A stretch of 64,000 bases of DNA from Prosopocoilus inquinatus. Taxonomy: Eukaryota > Arthropoda > Insecta > Coleoptera > Lucanidae. Below the pieces are notes generated by a model, which did not search any database, was not told the origin of the DNA, and saw only the letters and a program-made list of their open reading frames with translations. Each line of letters starts with the position of its first letter. The first letter of the stretch is position 1. Below are positions 31,794 to 43,921 of the stretch, one piece after another. The translations under genes were made by a program, and so were the position numbers. The stretch is taken from contig CM069876.1 in assembly GCA_036172665.1 (NCBI GenBank), positions 620,001 to 684,000 on the forward strand. The letters run 5' to 3'.

Positions 31794-32306
31794 TAAAGTT
31801 TTGCCTGAAAATTTGTTAATCCTTATTTAATTTGGCGTTATTGTTGCTTTTTCCCGACTGAATTATATCTAAAAGCGAGCGTTTACTCCAACAAGGATAA
31901 GTTCTACTCCTACTTTTACATGGTAAACATGTCTTCATAACTCGGTTTTTTCTAACTCCACAGACGGATGGCGTCCAAAAGTGTTAAATATTTTTATCCA
32001 TGTAACTATATTGTTTTAGCTTCATCACATCATGTAACAATGCAACCAGTACAAGTTTTGCCTGAAAAGTTATTAAGCCTTACCTAATTTGACGATATTA
32101 TTGTCTTTCCCTGACTAAATTGTGTTTAAAAGTGAGTGGTTACTCCCACGATGCCAAGCTCTACTCCTACTTTTACATGGTAAACATCCTAACTCCGTTT
32201 TTTTTTAACTCCACAAACGGATGGACGCGAGAAAAAACCAAAACAGTGTTCCGTGGCCACTAAAAGTGTTAGAATTAACTCCATATTTTTATCTGTGTAA
32301 ACATTT
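31794..32306. repeat. Diverged tandem duplication, about 256 bp period
   Basis: Two successive units share aagttttgcctgaaaa, tactcctacttttacatggt, aactccaca and acggatgg. The units differ by scattered substitutions and small indels. No coding sense recognised. Confidence 0.7.
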
Positions 32307-33586
32307 TAAAATAACATATGCCATGACCAACAAAAATTTGAAAAATTTTAACAAAACTCAAATTTTAAAGGCTATACACTCTAAAGAAAGTCTAAGGTGT
32401 ACAAATTATGTCATAAATGAAGTTAAAATAATTGAGACGCACACCGGCTGTTTCAAAATGGAGTTTGGCACGTTATATCGGGACCACTCTGTATAATTTA
32501 AACAGGATAAAGGAGGCTTTGGATTTCGGAATTGAAACAGTGACTAACGTTGAGATAGATAATAAAGAAAAACTAAAGAAGGCGAATGTTAGATACGACG
32601 AACCGAATGTAAAAACGGTGGACGATATTTTGAACATTAACTTTAATTTACTAATTTCACTTTATTTACATTACAAATTCATGTTCTTCTTCTGTGATTC
32701 TTGTTTATGTTAGTGTTCATTTTCTTCTTGTAATTTAGTGTAAGTGTACTGTTATTTATTTTGTAATTTAATTAATATTAATTGAATTTCCTCATTCGAT
32801 AATTGAACGTTAGTTGTTAATATTTGTTGTTAATAATAACTAAAAAAAAGTACCGAGGAATGAATTTAGGGACTAAATAAAATAAATCATGACGAAACTG
32901 CATCAAGTTTTTTTTTTATTATATTTTAGCTTTACTCTTGAAAAAAGAAAAGTATTAAGTGTTATACAATGTATCTAAGATAACATTCCCAGCATGGGAA
33001 TCTCCGTTGTTATAACTATAACAGATACAGATTCGGTTAAATGGGATGAATTATAGAGAATCAATAGTAATAGGGTAACTAAATTAACCTATAAAATTTC
33101 AAAAACTTGCCATACTTTATGAATTGAACCAAAAACATGAAAGTTTGCAAAAATTTAATTTTTTGTCATAACTTTTTTTATTTGAGCAGATAGAAAAAAA
33201 TATAGAGATTATTTAAACGACTAATGAATTGGAATTGATTGGTTCAGGCAATCCATTCATTAAAAGGATTTCTCCATTGAATTTCTGTTTCATATTTTGC
33301 AGTTATAAGTTAGCGATAATGATCTATCAAAATATAATATTTCAAATTATCGGACACTTCCGCTTATGCATTTTTGAAACTTCCCTGATATTCTAAAAAT
33401 AGCGTCTATGAAAACTAGAGAAATTATAATTTTTGAAATCATCCGTCCGGTAGGAATTAAAGAAAAACATTTTAATGGCTACGAAGAACCAAAAAATGAA
33501 TATTCAAACACAGACATATTACTTGATAGAGAAATCGACAATCCAAGAAGTTAATAAAAAAATAATAGTTACATCTAGGAAAATAT
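32307..33586. other. Intergenic DNA
   Basis: AT-rich. 33230-33370 is an inverted, diverged copy of 36650-36790 (shared atttctgtttcatattttg and ataagttagc). Open frames here (for example 32221-32713) look random. Confidence 0.45.
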
Positions 33587-33861
33587 GTTATTACTAAAGA
33601 GCGGATTTATATGCGAGTAATTTTGAAGAAATATGCGCATATATATGCACTAAAAAATGATGAAATATGCACATATATAAACACTAAAAATGGCGAAATA
33701 TGTGCAAGATAGGCCGAACGCTTCAAATAATGCGATAACTGGTCTACTGTGTTTTATGGGCATTCTTATTCTAATAAAAAACATTATATTTTATACAATT
33801 TATTTACATTTATTTGTAAACGCTTATATGAAGGAAGTATGTATATTATGTATGTACATTA

Positions 33862-35240
33862 TTAAGTAAATATTATAACGACTAAAAAAAATCTTCGATT
33901 ATAATTTACAACAATGTGTTTTTCCAAGTTCTCTACCAGGAAATTTTGCCCTTTATCTGACAAAATATTTTTATAAATTGAAAAACTCCTTTCAACATCC
34001 ACGGAGGTAATTGGGGCATATTTAAAGTGACTCATAGCCGAAAATTCTACACTTAAGTCAATTTCAAAGTTTCCATTCAAAATTTCGTAAATTTCCTCAA
34101 GGGTTTTGAAGCCGCTATTTTTATCTAAAACGGATAAACATTTTTTATTTACTGAACTGCCGATTTTACCTGGAACTTTTGAAATATTCTCTTTAAATTC
34201 TTTAACAATTTTAACGGATTCTATTAAAGACATTTTCGGTTTTTCTAAATTGTTTATAGTTTGTATTACAAAACTGTAATGCATTTTGATGAAGTTCAGT
34301 TGATTTGCCAATGAAGTTTTTGTTACAATATTTTGTGCCTTTGCAATAGCATTAAACTCTATAACCAATTCCTTAATTGCTACAAAATGTTCAGCATAAA
34401 ACATTGCCGCTTCCAACAAGTTCCCCACCTAGTCAACACTGGTTCGGGAGGTAAAGGTACATTCGGCAATTTTTCCCTGTACAACTGAACTCGTAGGGGA
34501 CTTTTGACAAATATTTTTTTAATGGTACTAATTAGTAGATTTACATCAGAAAATTCACATCTAATATGTTCAGCTACTCTGTTACATCCATGAGCTAAAC
34601 AACTCACGTGAACTAAATTTTTATAAATTGTTTTAAATTGCTGCCCGGCTTTAACCATGTAAGGGGCAGCATCTGATACCATAAGTAAAATTTTTTCAGT
34701 AGGAACTACATTAGGTGAGAAAAATTTCATAAAACATTCATTAACAGATCTTAAAATACTTAAATGATTAGTTTTGTCTAACTGTGTACAGGCTATTAAA
34801 TAAGATTCACTAGGTTTATCTTCCCGCAAAGACCCTATTAACAAATTTACAATGTAACGCCCACAAGAATCAGTAGTTTCATCCACAATAAAATAAATAT
34901 ATTGATTTTCTACGATTTTCTTGACTTCTTTTAGAGTATCGTTGTAGATGCGAGGCACGTAATTTTTTCTTAACGTACTTTCATCGGGAACATTTTTCTT
35001 GGTATATTTTTCCAAAAAACTTTTAAAAATAGAATTTTGCAGTTTTTTCAAAGGTATGTTTGCACAAATCATCGCCTCGCATAAATCAGCATTAAATTCT
35101 TGTTGTTCATTAGATGAAGTCATCAACGACGGTCCACTGTCTATGGGTAATTGAAATGTTTTCGATTCATTCATCTTCTTGCATTTTGACTTGTGTAGTT
35201 CTGTCCCGACATGTTGTGTGACCGAATTTTCGTTGGGTTG
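33862..35240 (-). pseudogene. hAT transposase, copy C, one main frameshift
   Basis: Two long overlapping frames (35174-34380 and 34428-33862). Motifs: CGRYQPNEN and H-x5-H (remains of a BED finger, about 35170-35240), [70 protein letters not shown], then after the frameshift (about 34420) EAAMFYAEHF and the hAT C-terminal ITSVDVERSFSIYKNILSD. Clearly homologous to copies A and B; here SDAAPYM is in frame, which shows where A and B are broken. Confidence 0.87.
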
Positions 35241-35257
35241 GTATCTACCACAAGAAC

Positions 35258-35644
35258 TTGAATTTTTTTAAACTGTCTGAACTTTCAATATTCAAGAACC
35301 AAGCAAATATTTACCTAAGGAGGAAGAAAACAAACTTAAGACTTACCATTTTACTACAGGCTTTACAGAATACGCTTGGTGTAAGCAAGCTCGGGATAGC
35401 TTCTGATCCAGGAATTAACCAGGCTCGAATTGTCTTTCGGCATATTGCACTTCTCACAAACAAAAATACTTTTACGGAAGAACTAAACGTTCGCAGCAAT
35501 AATCGACTAATAATCCGTGAAGAAGTGATGAAACAATATTGCAAACATGAACGCCCCACCGCATCGTTAAGAAAGTACTTGGAAATCCCTAATTCACTAC
35601 TTGGAAAATTCTGCCTCCTTAAGCCCAAGAAGGGTGCAAACTAG
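35258..35644 (+). CDS. 128-aa ORF of unknown origin inside hAT copy C
   Basis: Plus-strand ATG frame between the transposase start and the right terminal repeat, composition K/R/L/N-rich, unlike the repetitive ends. It includes QALQNTLGVSKLGIASDPGI and KHERPTASLRKYLEIPNSLL. I recognise no family. Copies A and B have no counterpart I can see. It may be a captured fragment or a chance frame. Confidence 0.25.
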   Translation: MNFFKLSELSIFKNQANIYLRRKKTNLRLTILLQALQNTLGVSKLGIASDPGINQARIVFRHIALLTNKNTFTEELNVRSNNRLIIREEVMKQYCKHERPTASLRKYLEIPNSLLGKFCLLKPKKGAN

Positions 35645-35840
35645 ACCCTAATTAATTCAACAACATGTTCTGACGAATTAAGAATTCAGGAAAAAATGTA
35701 CTCACTTCGACACAAATTCTTTCAAATATGCATATATATGCACGTTTTTAAGAAATATTCGAAAATTGAACAAAATGCTCAAATATGCAAAATATGCATG
35801 CAATATGCATTTAGCATAGAATCCGCTCTTTAGTTATTAC

Positions 35841-38017
35841 TTAGATACAATAGAAAGTTATTACTAATAAATAATAGCTGAGGGCAACTTAGAGCCAGTA
35901 TTATAACCAACAATTTGTGTAATATTTTTAATATTTTTGATTTATTTATTGGTTTTCATAAAATTTTGTTTGGTAAATGTAAATTTCTCTTTGTGAATGT
36001 GTAAAAAGTCGTACCAAGAATTCGAATACATGCGGCATATGTAAATAAAAAGATACCGATGATTGGTATGAATTTAAATATTGTATTTCGGTTTTTAAAA
36101 TGAAATTGAAATTACAGTCAGAAATTAATCTAAAAAACCTCATTTTATTAAATTTTCGTAGCACACTATTCAGGAATAATACTGAAAAGTGAAAAAATTG
36201 ATATGTCAAAGAGAAAGTCATGAATAGAAACAGAAAGGTAAGAGATGGGTATAGGGAATGCTAACACAGTTCGAAAGAACATTTAATTCTGATTCATACG
36301 GTATAAAAAATATGCTGGCTGTTCTATTTAGAAACATGACTTCGACAGTTGAAATCAGTTCGAATAGAAGTTACTTTTCAACCAGACCGTAAATAACTTT
36401 AGTAAAATTAGGTATGACCTGAGAGCTCATGACTATAGCCTACTACAGGCCAAAAATTGAAATTATGGCTTTTGTTACACAAAGTTGGCAGTATCGTAAA
36501 CAAGGTACTGCAACTTTGAACTTTTTTTAAAAATTGGAAATATCTTTAAATCGGCTAATTTTTCATCATCACATGTTGCACAAAATATGTTTAGAATTTC
36601 ATGGAGATTTCAAAAAAAATGGGGTATTCTATTTAAAATAAGAAACTTAACAGCAACTTCCGGTACAAGCGGAAGTGCCCGAAAGATGGAAATACTATAT
36701 TTTAATAGATCATTATTGCTAACTTATAACTACAAAATATGAAACAGAAATTTACAAGGTGAAGTCCGTAAACTTTTAATGAATGTGTTGCCTGAATTTC
36801 CCTCTATGGATTAGCTTTAACCGGCGGTTATTTCCCATAGAAGCAATTATTGTAACAAACATTTCTATGGAGTTAACAGGAGGTTAAAATAAACTAAAAT
36901 CTGCAAATAGCCCTTAATTTGTAACCTGTGTTTTGATTTATTGACTGATATATTTGATATACTTCCAAACCATTGTTTTCCTTTGTAATTTTTAACAGTA
37001 TGGGTAAAATTTCAGTTTTTGCTCTATCTCTACAAACAAATTAATTGAAAGTACACGTATTAGGTATTGTATTTTAAATTAATTCTGTAATAATTAGTTC
37101 TCTGCTCGAGAGAAATGTATATTTGTACAAATTTATTTATTTATAGTCCAGTGACCACCACGTTATGTTTATTTAATAAATTCAATTTATGAGATAAGAG
37201 AGAGGTTCATCTTTGAATATTCGGTTGAGATTCCATGCGTAAATTACTGTATGACTTTTTTAAGTATCATCACTTTGTGGTTCCACATATACATACACGT
37301 GAAACGTCAGTAACATATTATCACGAGCAATTCAGTGGAGTGATCAAGACTTATGATGGGCTTTCATCGTATCTTCCTGAGTGCCATCTTTGACACGTCG
37401 TAATCCCGCGATCGACGTCCCCTCCGCCGCTTTTAAAGTCAATTGCCGCTATTTATAGCGGCCATTTTAATGTAATTTTAGAATCGCATTCATCTTGTAT
37501 AAGTAACCCCATTATCGAAATAATTTTTCAACATTCTCGGCATATTTTCCTCCACGTATAAATAGATTTGCCTAAGTGGATGGCATTTACTTGAAATTAT
37601 AAACTTGGAAGTTTTAAATATTGATCCTCATAGTAAACGATCGAGTTTGCTCCACTTGTTAGCGTAAAATGTTTCGTTTACGTGGAATATTAATTATTAA
37701 GAAAAGAAATTAGGTTTCTTTTTTTAATTTTTATCTTTCAGTTTAATAGTAAATCAGCAACTAAATATGTATATCATACAATAAATAAACAATCATAGGC
37801 AATAAAAACCCGAAGAGTGGCTATACAAAACCTATACAGCCTAATTCAAAATTTCAAACCTTTTCCAGCTCAGATTGCAAAATTTGGAAATATTTATTTT
37901 ATTTCTTACGCCTTTGTTCTGTCTGATAGATGATATTAAGTGACATATTTTGTCCGATCATGTCTTAGATACAATGTATTGCTATGGACTGATTGGTAAA
38001 AATATATTTGACATAAT
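35841..38017. other. Intergenic DNA
   Basis: AT-rich. 36650-36790 is the inverted partner of 33230-33370. The patch 37330-37470 is less AT-rich (gatcgacgtcccctccgccg) without a recognised frame. Confidence 0.4.
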
Positions 38018-38019
38018 TA

Positions 38020-40293
38020 TTAGGTTGTTCGGAAAAAAAGTCGTTTTTCTCTAATCTAAAAGGTTTGTATTAAACGAAATATATTAATTTTGATTAAACC
38101 TTGCAATTGTTATTCTCATTACTGATCCTTTGCTATCATTCTGCCAGCATTTGTGTTCCTCGATGATACCAGCCAAGTTCTCTAGAGTCAAGAAATTCTT
38201 GATATGCCGTATCGACTTCGCAATATTCATTAAAATTTCTAAAATAGTAAAGGAGACTGTGGTTTAAGAAATAATTGAAATTTCTGTCTGTAAGGAAATG
38301 TTTAATTGAACAAAACATATGGTAATCCGAAGGAGCAATGTCCGGACTTTATGCAGAAAGAGGAAGAAAATTCCATCCAAGTTCCATCAGTTTTTATTGA
38401 GACCTAATTGTATTATGCGGTTTTGCATTATCCTGGTGGTGGATCACGTGATTTGGATTTACTAATGCAGGGTACCCTAAACGTAAAATTTCGTGTATTT
38501 TGGTAAGTTGAGCACAACAGACTGCAGCATTAACTGTACGGACATTTGAAACAAGTTCAAAATGAATCACGCCAAACGTATTCCACCAAACACTGAACAT
38601 TACTTATCTTCCAAAACGATCTTTGTTAACGACTGAAAAAGACACTTGTCTAAGATTATATATGTTTGTAGATGACACTACGATTTTGGTTACAGCATCA
38701 AATCATTGTATTTTGGAAGAAAAATTAAATATTGTCACTAATCAATTTAACGAATGGTGTACCAAGAACAGACTGATCATTAACTATGAAAAAACAGTTT
38801 ACATCGATTTCTATTACAAAATGACGAACAGTACCAATAAATTTAGTTATAAAAAAAATGGAAATGAAACAGTACACCAGATTCTTAAGACTCATAATTG
38901 ACAAACACTTATGTTGGGCCAATCATATTGACGACATAGCTTCGAAGTTGAATAGAAGTTATTATTTGATCTTAAACCTAAAAAACATTGTTGTAACTAA
39001 AGATCTTCTAAACATTTATTTCAGCACAGTCTACCCCTACATTAATTACATGATTTGTGTTTGGGGCCAAGCTGTCGATCTAAATAGAATATTTATAATT
39101 CAAAAAAGAATTATTAGACTTATATTTAATCTCTCTCCACGCTCGTCCTGCAAAGAAACTTTTAAAGAAGAAAATATCTTAACTGTCCCTTCAATATACC
39201 TGTACAAATTACTTACGTATGTACATGTACATTCCAATCAATTCAATAAGACCGAAAATATCCATGTACACAACTCTCGTTATAAAGAATGTCTACGTCC
39301 TGAGCATCCGAATACATCTCAATATCAAAAATCACCGTCACATGCAGGAATTTATTATTATAATAAACTTTCTAAGGATCTGAGAGAATCGAGAACACCA
39401 ACCTTGTTTAAATCTAAATTAAAAAAATACCTAATAAACAGTTCTCTTTATAATATAGAAGAATTCTGCCAATAACATTTTAATATGTTTGTTTTACATG
39501 TTCTTTGTTTGCATGTTATGTAATGACAACATAGTTAATACTATGAATTGTGATATATTGTGATATATTTTATATTTTTATATTTTGTCTGACAAAGGCA
39601 CCCATGGAATGGAATGGAAAAAGTCCTAATAAATTATTATTATTATTATTATTAAGCCACTGTGTATACCAGTAGGGATTCTTTAAAAAATCCATATTTC
39701 TTCATAAATCATGATTTGTCACAGAAAACGATTGTGGCAGGGAGTTTGGAGTAATTTCGTACAAATGTTTCGGTAGAGATAGATTTAAGTTATGTGAAAT
39801 TTTTAATCGTACTACAACTTCTTAAGTAGCACCAAATGATTGAATTGAATGCACCCAATTCGTCTGACCGATCGATAGATTGTAGTAACCGGATTTTTTT
39901 AAATAAATTGCAAAAAGAAATTTGGTTAATCTTTAAAGGACAATCCGAGGTACGACTCCTTCGAAGAGTAAAATCGCCATTTCTAAATTTTTTAAATTCA
40001 TGTTGGGCATGTCTTAAAATTAAGAGACTCTTTGTCTTCTTCTCACAGATATTCTAAGCCACTTGTGCAGCCGCTTTTCTTCTGAAACTCGAATAACAAT
40101 AGGTTCAAGAATTCTTCGTTTTTTGGTTATTATTCGTAAGAACACACAATTATGTAAGGGTTAACATTTGCATAGTACATTTGTTTAGAGAAGTATACTC
40201 TTCAATTTGCAAATAAATAATTATATCTCGCTACCTTCGAAATATGAATTAGTTGATAAAGAAAGAAAACGACATTTTTTCCGAACAACCTAA
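38020..40293 (-). mobile_element. mariner element split by a LINE fragment
   Basis: TA target (38018-38019, 40294-40295). 28-bp terminal inverted repeats start TTAGGTTGTTCGGAAAAAA at both ends with one mismatch. Minus-strand transposase pieces: KNPYWYTQWL (about 39690-39660) before the insertion and MFSVWWNTFGVIHFEL, HHQDNAKPH, SPDIAPSDYHMF (38600-38290) after it. Transposase is decayed, with stops such as the one just before VMFSVWW. Confidence 0.87.
38633..39655 (+). mobile_element. LINE 3' fragment inserted in the mariner
   Basis: Truncated non-LTR element: begins in the RT catalytic region (LYMFVDDTTILV, about 38655), continues EWCTKNRLIINYEKT, then after a frameshift near 38880 the post-RT part (RLIIDKHLCWANHIDDIA ... 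IIQKRIIRLIFNLSPR) to a stop at 39475. The 3' end is an (ATT)n tract at about 39632-39653. The 5' truncation is typical of target-primed reverse transcription. Same broad LINE group as 53171-55140. Confidence 0.8.
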
Positions 40294-40295
40294 TA

Positions 40296-41582
40296 TTTAA
40301 CGATTTCCGAGTTATAGAATAAGGGGATTCTAGTACTTCTCTTTTTCAAACCAGATTGTGTCTGTAGAACGTGTTCGAACGTCACTTTTAATGTAAAGTA
40401 GACATCAATCACACGTCCCTTCAACAAATTATCCTGCTTTCCTGATTGTTGAGACCAAAACAGCCACCCGTACAGAAATTTATCTTATCCGAGACACTTG
40501 ACTGAACTCCAGCAGTATTTTATTTGAGAGAATGCAAAGTTTCTCAGGATATGTTAGAAAAAAGATTTTTTTTCTATCTGAATAACCGGAATAATGTAAT
40601 ACACAATACATAATAATATAAATAATTATATTTATTATTATAATCATAATAACTTAAATAGGTATAATAGAAAAAGTATACAAGCTGAAATAACCGAATT
40701 TTGCTCTTGTATTTTATTTAATTTCGACGAAAAATATTAAATGACGGTAAAAGTATATTGTTGCTATTTTAAAAATAATTATTACAGCAGACACGTTTTA
40801 CGTAAATACCAAATTCTTCTGGGAAACTGATTAATGTAAATCACAGCTGAGTTTTCCACGTGGTGATAAGAAGAGATAATTTACTAGTGCATATCAAAAT
40901 ACAAAGAAATGAGACGTAAACTTGATTTTCGCTATTGCACAATTGGCCTTCCCATTTTTGTGTGATTGTGTGATATCAACAATAACAATGTGAACAATTA
41001 TGTTATGCAATGTCTAAAAATAGCGGTTCCCACGTTTTCGCCCATGTTTAGCCGGATATTAATCAATAATGATTTGGCAGATACGTTACGATATTAAACC
41101 GCAATAGAGATATGGAGGAGAAACAATAAACAACTTTCGAGAGGAAGCACGTCAAAATGCGCTGTGTCGTCAATGAAGTCCGAGAAGAAAACCTGTGTTT
41201 ACATAATAATTGTTTATTTACTACACGTTGTTTACTTCCTCTTTGGAAAATATGCGGTCCAGTATTTTTTTAATCTTGTTTTTTTTTTTTTTTTTTTTGT
41301 AATTCGTCGAATTTGACAAATATGAAAATATTAAAATTGAAATTACTTTTGCTAGAAATTTAAATATTAAAAATGAAATGCTGGTACTAGGTACACCTAT
41401 TTTTATTAGACAAAAGTTGACTACGGTGACTGGTGGCTCGATTTTTCTTACAATGTCAATGGTAAAAATCGCATTTCGGTATCTTCAATCGTTTAGGAGC
41501 TACATATGTTTTCAACATTCTACGATTTCCAAAAGAGAAATTCTAAATTTAAAAATAGAAAAGTTCTCGCATAGTAGTATTT
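40296..41582. other. Intergenic AT-rich DNA
   Basis: No gene recognised. Includes an AT-rich palindromic run near 40600-40665 and a poly-T tract at about 41278-41299. Confidence 0.4.
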
Positions 41583-41607
41583 TAGCCCCGCGGTTTGGAA
41601 AACGCTG
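41583..41607. repeat. hAT-type terminal remnant
   Basis: gccccgcggtttggaaaacg followed by ctgc, related to 59211-59242. On the opposite strand it reads CAGCGTTTTCCAAAC, like Charlie-type hAT ends. Confidence 0.45.
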
Positions 41608-41813
41608 CTATAAATGTAAGATTTTCTGAAGTTGCTATGTATTCATAGACGTGACTTACTTCATTTAACATCGTCTTACCAAAAGAAATGCTTAATACTT
41701 TGAAGTATGTATACTGAAACTGACTTTGAAAAAATTGAAGTTAGAAATGTAAAAATATAAATCGCCTGCAAGCAGTGCATCTCAGATCATGTTCCGCCAA
41801 CATTGTTGCCTTA

Positions 41814-41941
41814 TGCCCGATTTCTTCACCTCCTGATAAATTCATCTGCCTGGTATTATCCTTGGAAACCATTATATCGATAACAGCTTCCAAGCATACC
41901 ACCTGGCAGATAAATTTATTAGTAAATGAAGAAATCGGGCC
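41814..41941. mobile_element. PIF/Harbinger-like MITE, copy 1
   Basis: TTA on both sides. Long terminal inverted repeats: gcccgatttcttcac ... ataaattcatctgcc on the left, ggcagataaatttatt ... gaagaaatcgggc on the right. A sister copy is at 49589-49721. The 3-bp TTA duplication fits PIF/Harbinger. Confidence 0.78.
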
Positions 41942-42326
41942 TTAGCGTTGATTCTGTTTAATACACAGAAAGAAAGAACAACGATATAAATCGCGCTGAA
42001 TCAAATTTGATGCAGGTGTTGCTGCTGCTGCATACCCTAGCAGGAACTGGTGCAACTGTTAGAAATCGTACTTTTATCAGACCGATAACGTAATTTCAGA
42101 GCTACACTTTTGGAGAATTAAAAGTGCAAGTGAGAAATATCACAGTAGAACAGATGTCATGGGCGTAGTCAAATATGGGCAAGCCCGGGGTCGATATTCC
42201 CAAAAAGAAAAAAATAATAGTTACCTATTACAAATTTTACAATTTAAACAATAAGTTATGCTTTTTTTAAACCAATATACCTATTCCTCCTATTAAACAA
42301 GTAATAATTATTGATAGTTTAAATAA

Positions 42327-42524
42327 TTTTTAGAAAAATTTTGTGCAAATCGTTTTTGATTGCAGTGAAAACCTCGAGCAGCCTCTGGACAGCTGTTTCA
42401 GCCCTGCTTGGGGCTTCTTCAGCAGAGACGTAGCTCGACATTCCCACTGCAGACCAAAAACGACTTGCCCAATTTATTCGCAAATGTCAGGTCAAAAAGC
42501 GATAGTAAGATGTCGCTATTTTAT
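42327..42524 (-). repeat. Foldback-family copy, internally deleted
   Basis: Starts as the left arm of the 24148 palindrome (tttttagaaaaattttgtgc ... tttattcgcaaatg), then jumps to the opposite-arm end (aggtcaaaaagcgatagtaa ... gctattttat), so the middle of the foldback is missing. The hammerhead-like motif is present on the minus strand. Confidence 0.75.
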
Positions 42525-42654
42525 CTATTAATAATTTTTAGATTTAGAAAAATGTCTGGTTACGCCCTTTGAGAGACGTACGTACATAATAGACGTTTAC
42601 GAAATTTGGAACGGTACATGGATCGGGGTAGAAAAGTGAGATAGAACGAATATA

Positions 42655-43919
42655 CCGTGCCTTCAATTGAATTCCTCATTAAAGTGGGCTATGATTTCAC
42701 TGTTTTTTTCTCCTAAGATTTACAGCACTGGTAGCTGTTTAATTATTTAATTAAACAAATGTCAAATTGACACTTTGTATTTTCAATTCAATTCAAACCG
42801 GTAGAATAGAAAATGGACAGTTACTTCATTCAATTAATCAGTGTGTACAGAAGTTTCGACAGCAATTTCCTAATTTTAGTTAAACATATCCATGCTTGTG
42901 TTCTTAAATTTCGTGAAACAGGATCACTTGGTCGCAAAACAGGGAGCGGAGCAGCTAAGAAAAGGACTGCAGGCTGCATTGAAAATGTTCGGGATCGAAT
43001 GGAACACTCTCCCAAGAAATCTATTGCGAAACTTTCACAAGAAGTTCAGCTATCAGTGGAAACATGTCACACGATTCTTAAAAAAGACTTAAAGCTTTAT
43101 CCATATAAGATTCAAGAAGTCCACGAACTTAGGCTAGTAGATTTTCACAGAAGAACAGAATATTGTCAGTAGTCTCTTGATAACTTAAACAACGACGACG
43201 TTCTTGGCAAGTGTTTCTTTTCCGATGAGGCCTGGTTTCATCTCTCAGGGAATTTAAATAAACAGAGTATGAGAATATGGTCAGCAGAAAATCCCCATGA
43301 ATTTGTGAAAACTCCATTACATCCATTAAAAATTGGTGTTTGGCTAGCAGTGTCAAGAAGGCGTATCATCGGACCAATATTTTTTAACGACTCAGTAACT
43401 GCTGAAAGATACCGAAATGAGTTATTAGAACCTTTCATTAATCAGCTACATGATGATGAACTTACAGAAGGGTTTTTGCAGCAAGACATTGCTAGCCCAC
43501 ACAGCTCATCAAACAATGACTTTCCTGCAGCAGTTTTTTGAAAAATGGATTGTGAATCTTCCTGCAGGGTCTCCGGATCTCACCATTATGGATTACTTCA
43601 TTTATCCGCACATGAAAAACACAGTTTTTAGAGCTACGCGTCACACAATCGAAGAACTTCGTGCGGACATTACGGATGTGTATGCTAACATAACCCCCGA
43701 ACACTTAGCAATCGGGTTTGAAAACATGAAGCGCAGAGTACGCTTACGTATTCAAGCTGAAGGAGAGCACTTTGAGCATCTACTTTAAACTGTAATGTTG
43801 TGTTTTTATTTGATGTTATGATCAGTACTGACAGTTAATGACAACTCTTTAGAATTGTGTCGCCAACTTCATAAAAAAATCACAGCTTACTTTAATGAAG
43901 AATTCAATTGAAGGCACGG
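42655..43919 (+). mobile_element. mariner-superfamily element (visitor/rosa-like)
   Basis: TA target (42653-42654, 43920-43921). Termini CCGTGCCTTCAATTGAATTC at the left and its complement at the right. 1265 bp with one transposase gene on the plus strand. The two ends match well, so the copy is not ancient. Confidence 0.85.
42813..43788 (+). pseudogene. IS630/mariner-type transposase, broken
   Basis: N-terminal helix-turn-helix part (RETGSLGRKTGSG, SIAKLSQEVQLSVETCHTIL), then CFFSDEAWFHLSGNLNKQ (first catalytic D), RIWSAENPHEF, IGVWLAVS, FLQQD (second D), SPDLTIMDYF (third D), and a C-terminal helix to a stop at 43788. A stop at 43170 and a 2-bp loss right after FLQQD inactivate it. The DEAWFHL and RIW-x-ENPH motifs place it near the DD41D visitor group, but the second-to-third D spacing is only about 35, shorter than that group. 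Confidence 0.8.
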
Positions 43920-43921
43920 TA

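Larger units (their letters stand above)
33595..35832 (-). mobile_element. hAT transposon copy C (distinct family member)
   Basis: Flanked by GTTATTAC at 33587-33594 and 35833-35840. Termini taaagagcggatttatatgc and the complement of gcatagaatccgctcttta. Subterminal regions are rich in atatgcat, as in copies A and B, but sequence identity is low, so it is a separate subfamily. Confidence 0.9.

Noticed and set aside
31530..32713. Open frames of 88-93 codons
   Set aside because: Random composition, overlapping a diverged tandem repeat; no motif recognised.
38136..38600. Single host gene
   Set aside because: Both frames are pieces of one decayed mariner transposase.
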